A stretch of 6,740 bases of DNA from Bacillota bacterium (lineage in GTDB: Bacteria > Bacillota > Limnochordia > Darwinibacteriales > Darwinibacteriaceae): NCBI GenBank assembly GCA_012799115.1, contig JAAZLY010000149.1, positions 1 to 6,740 of the forward strand. The letters run 5' to 3'. The notes below the pieces were generated by a model that saw nothing but the letters and a program-made list of their open reading frames with translations, was not told the DNA's origin and searched no databases. Below, in pieces: positions 6,734-6,740 of this stretch (position 1 is the stretch's first letter; each line of letters starts with the position of its first letter). The translations under genes were made by a program, and so were the position numbers.

Positions 6734-6740
6734 TCAGGTT

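Noticed and set aside
6734..6740. TGA directly before the subunit 1 ATG as the end of an upstream gene, such as a MarR-type regulator
   Set aside because: Only seven bases are visible. Regulators often precede such exporters, but nothing here identifies one.
1..6740. Mobile elements, CRISPR arrays, tandem repeats and tRNA genes
   Set aside because: Reading through both strands gave no transposase, no regularly spaced repeats, no terminal inverted repeats and no tRNA-like cloverleaf. Nearly every base is within a recognised coding region.

Overview
The window suggests a member of the Bacillota (Firmicutes), probably a Clostridia-like or deep-branching lineage. This rests on gene content and style: a BmrCD/TM287-288-type heterodimeric ABC exporter, a DegV-family fatty-acid-binding protein, a YlxP-type DUF503 protein, an ATP-type PEP carboxykinase, strong purine-rich Shine-Dalgarno sequences and very tight gene spacing. 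Genus cannot be read from the sequence. There are no insertion sequences, CRISPR arrays, tRNA or rRNA genes, and no gene-free stretch longer than about 60 bases.

All six genes lie on the minus strand and are read from the right edge to the left. In order of transcription they are: ABC exporter subunit 1 (6733-5006), ABC exporter subunit 2 (5009-3159, overlapping subunit 1 by 4 bases as GTGA), mnmA tRNA 2-thiouridylase (3143-2079), a small DUF503/YlxP-like gene (2066-1785), a degV-family gene (1727-879) and the N-terminal half of pckA (853 to beyond base 1). The gaps are -4, 15, 12, 57 and 25 bases. I see no terminator-like hairpin with a U tract and no obvious internal promoter, so one polycistronic message is the simplest reading. 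Neither end of the operon is in view.

The two ABC subunits together form one membrane pump with one competent and one degenerate ATP site, as shown by the residues that differ between the subunits. MnmA thiolates U34 of Lys, Glu and Gln tRNAs, and DUF503/YlxP proteins are usually found near translation genes. DegV-type proteins bind fatty acids. PckA links oxaloacetate and PEP. These functions have no obvious single pathway in common, so the cluster looks like mixed housekeeping genes sharing a transcript.

The most interesting non-coding signal is at the exporter/mnmA junction. A near-perfect 8-bp inverted repeat would pair the stop codon of the exporter gene with the start codon of mnmA, with the mnmA Shine-Dalgarno in the loop. 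This fits translational coupling. Weaker 5-bp versions of the same arrangement, with the Shine-Dalgarno in a small loop, precede degV and pckA. I found no clearly novel protein system; the proteins are recognisable families.
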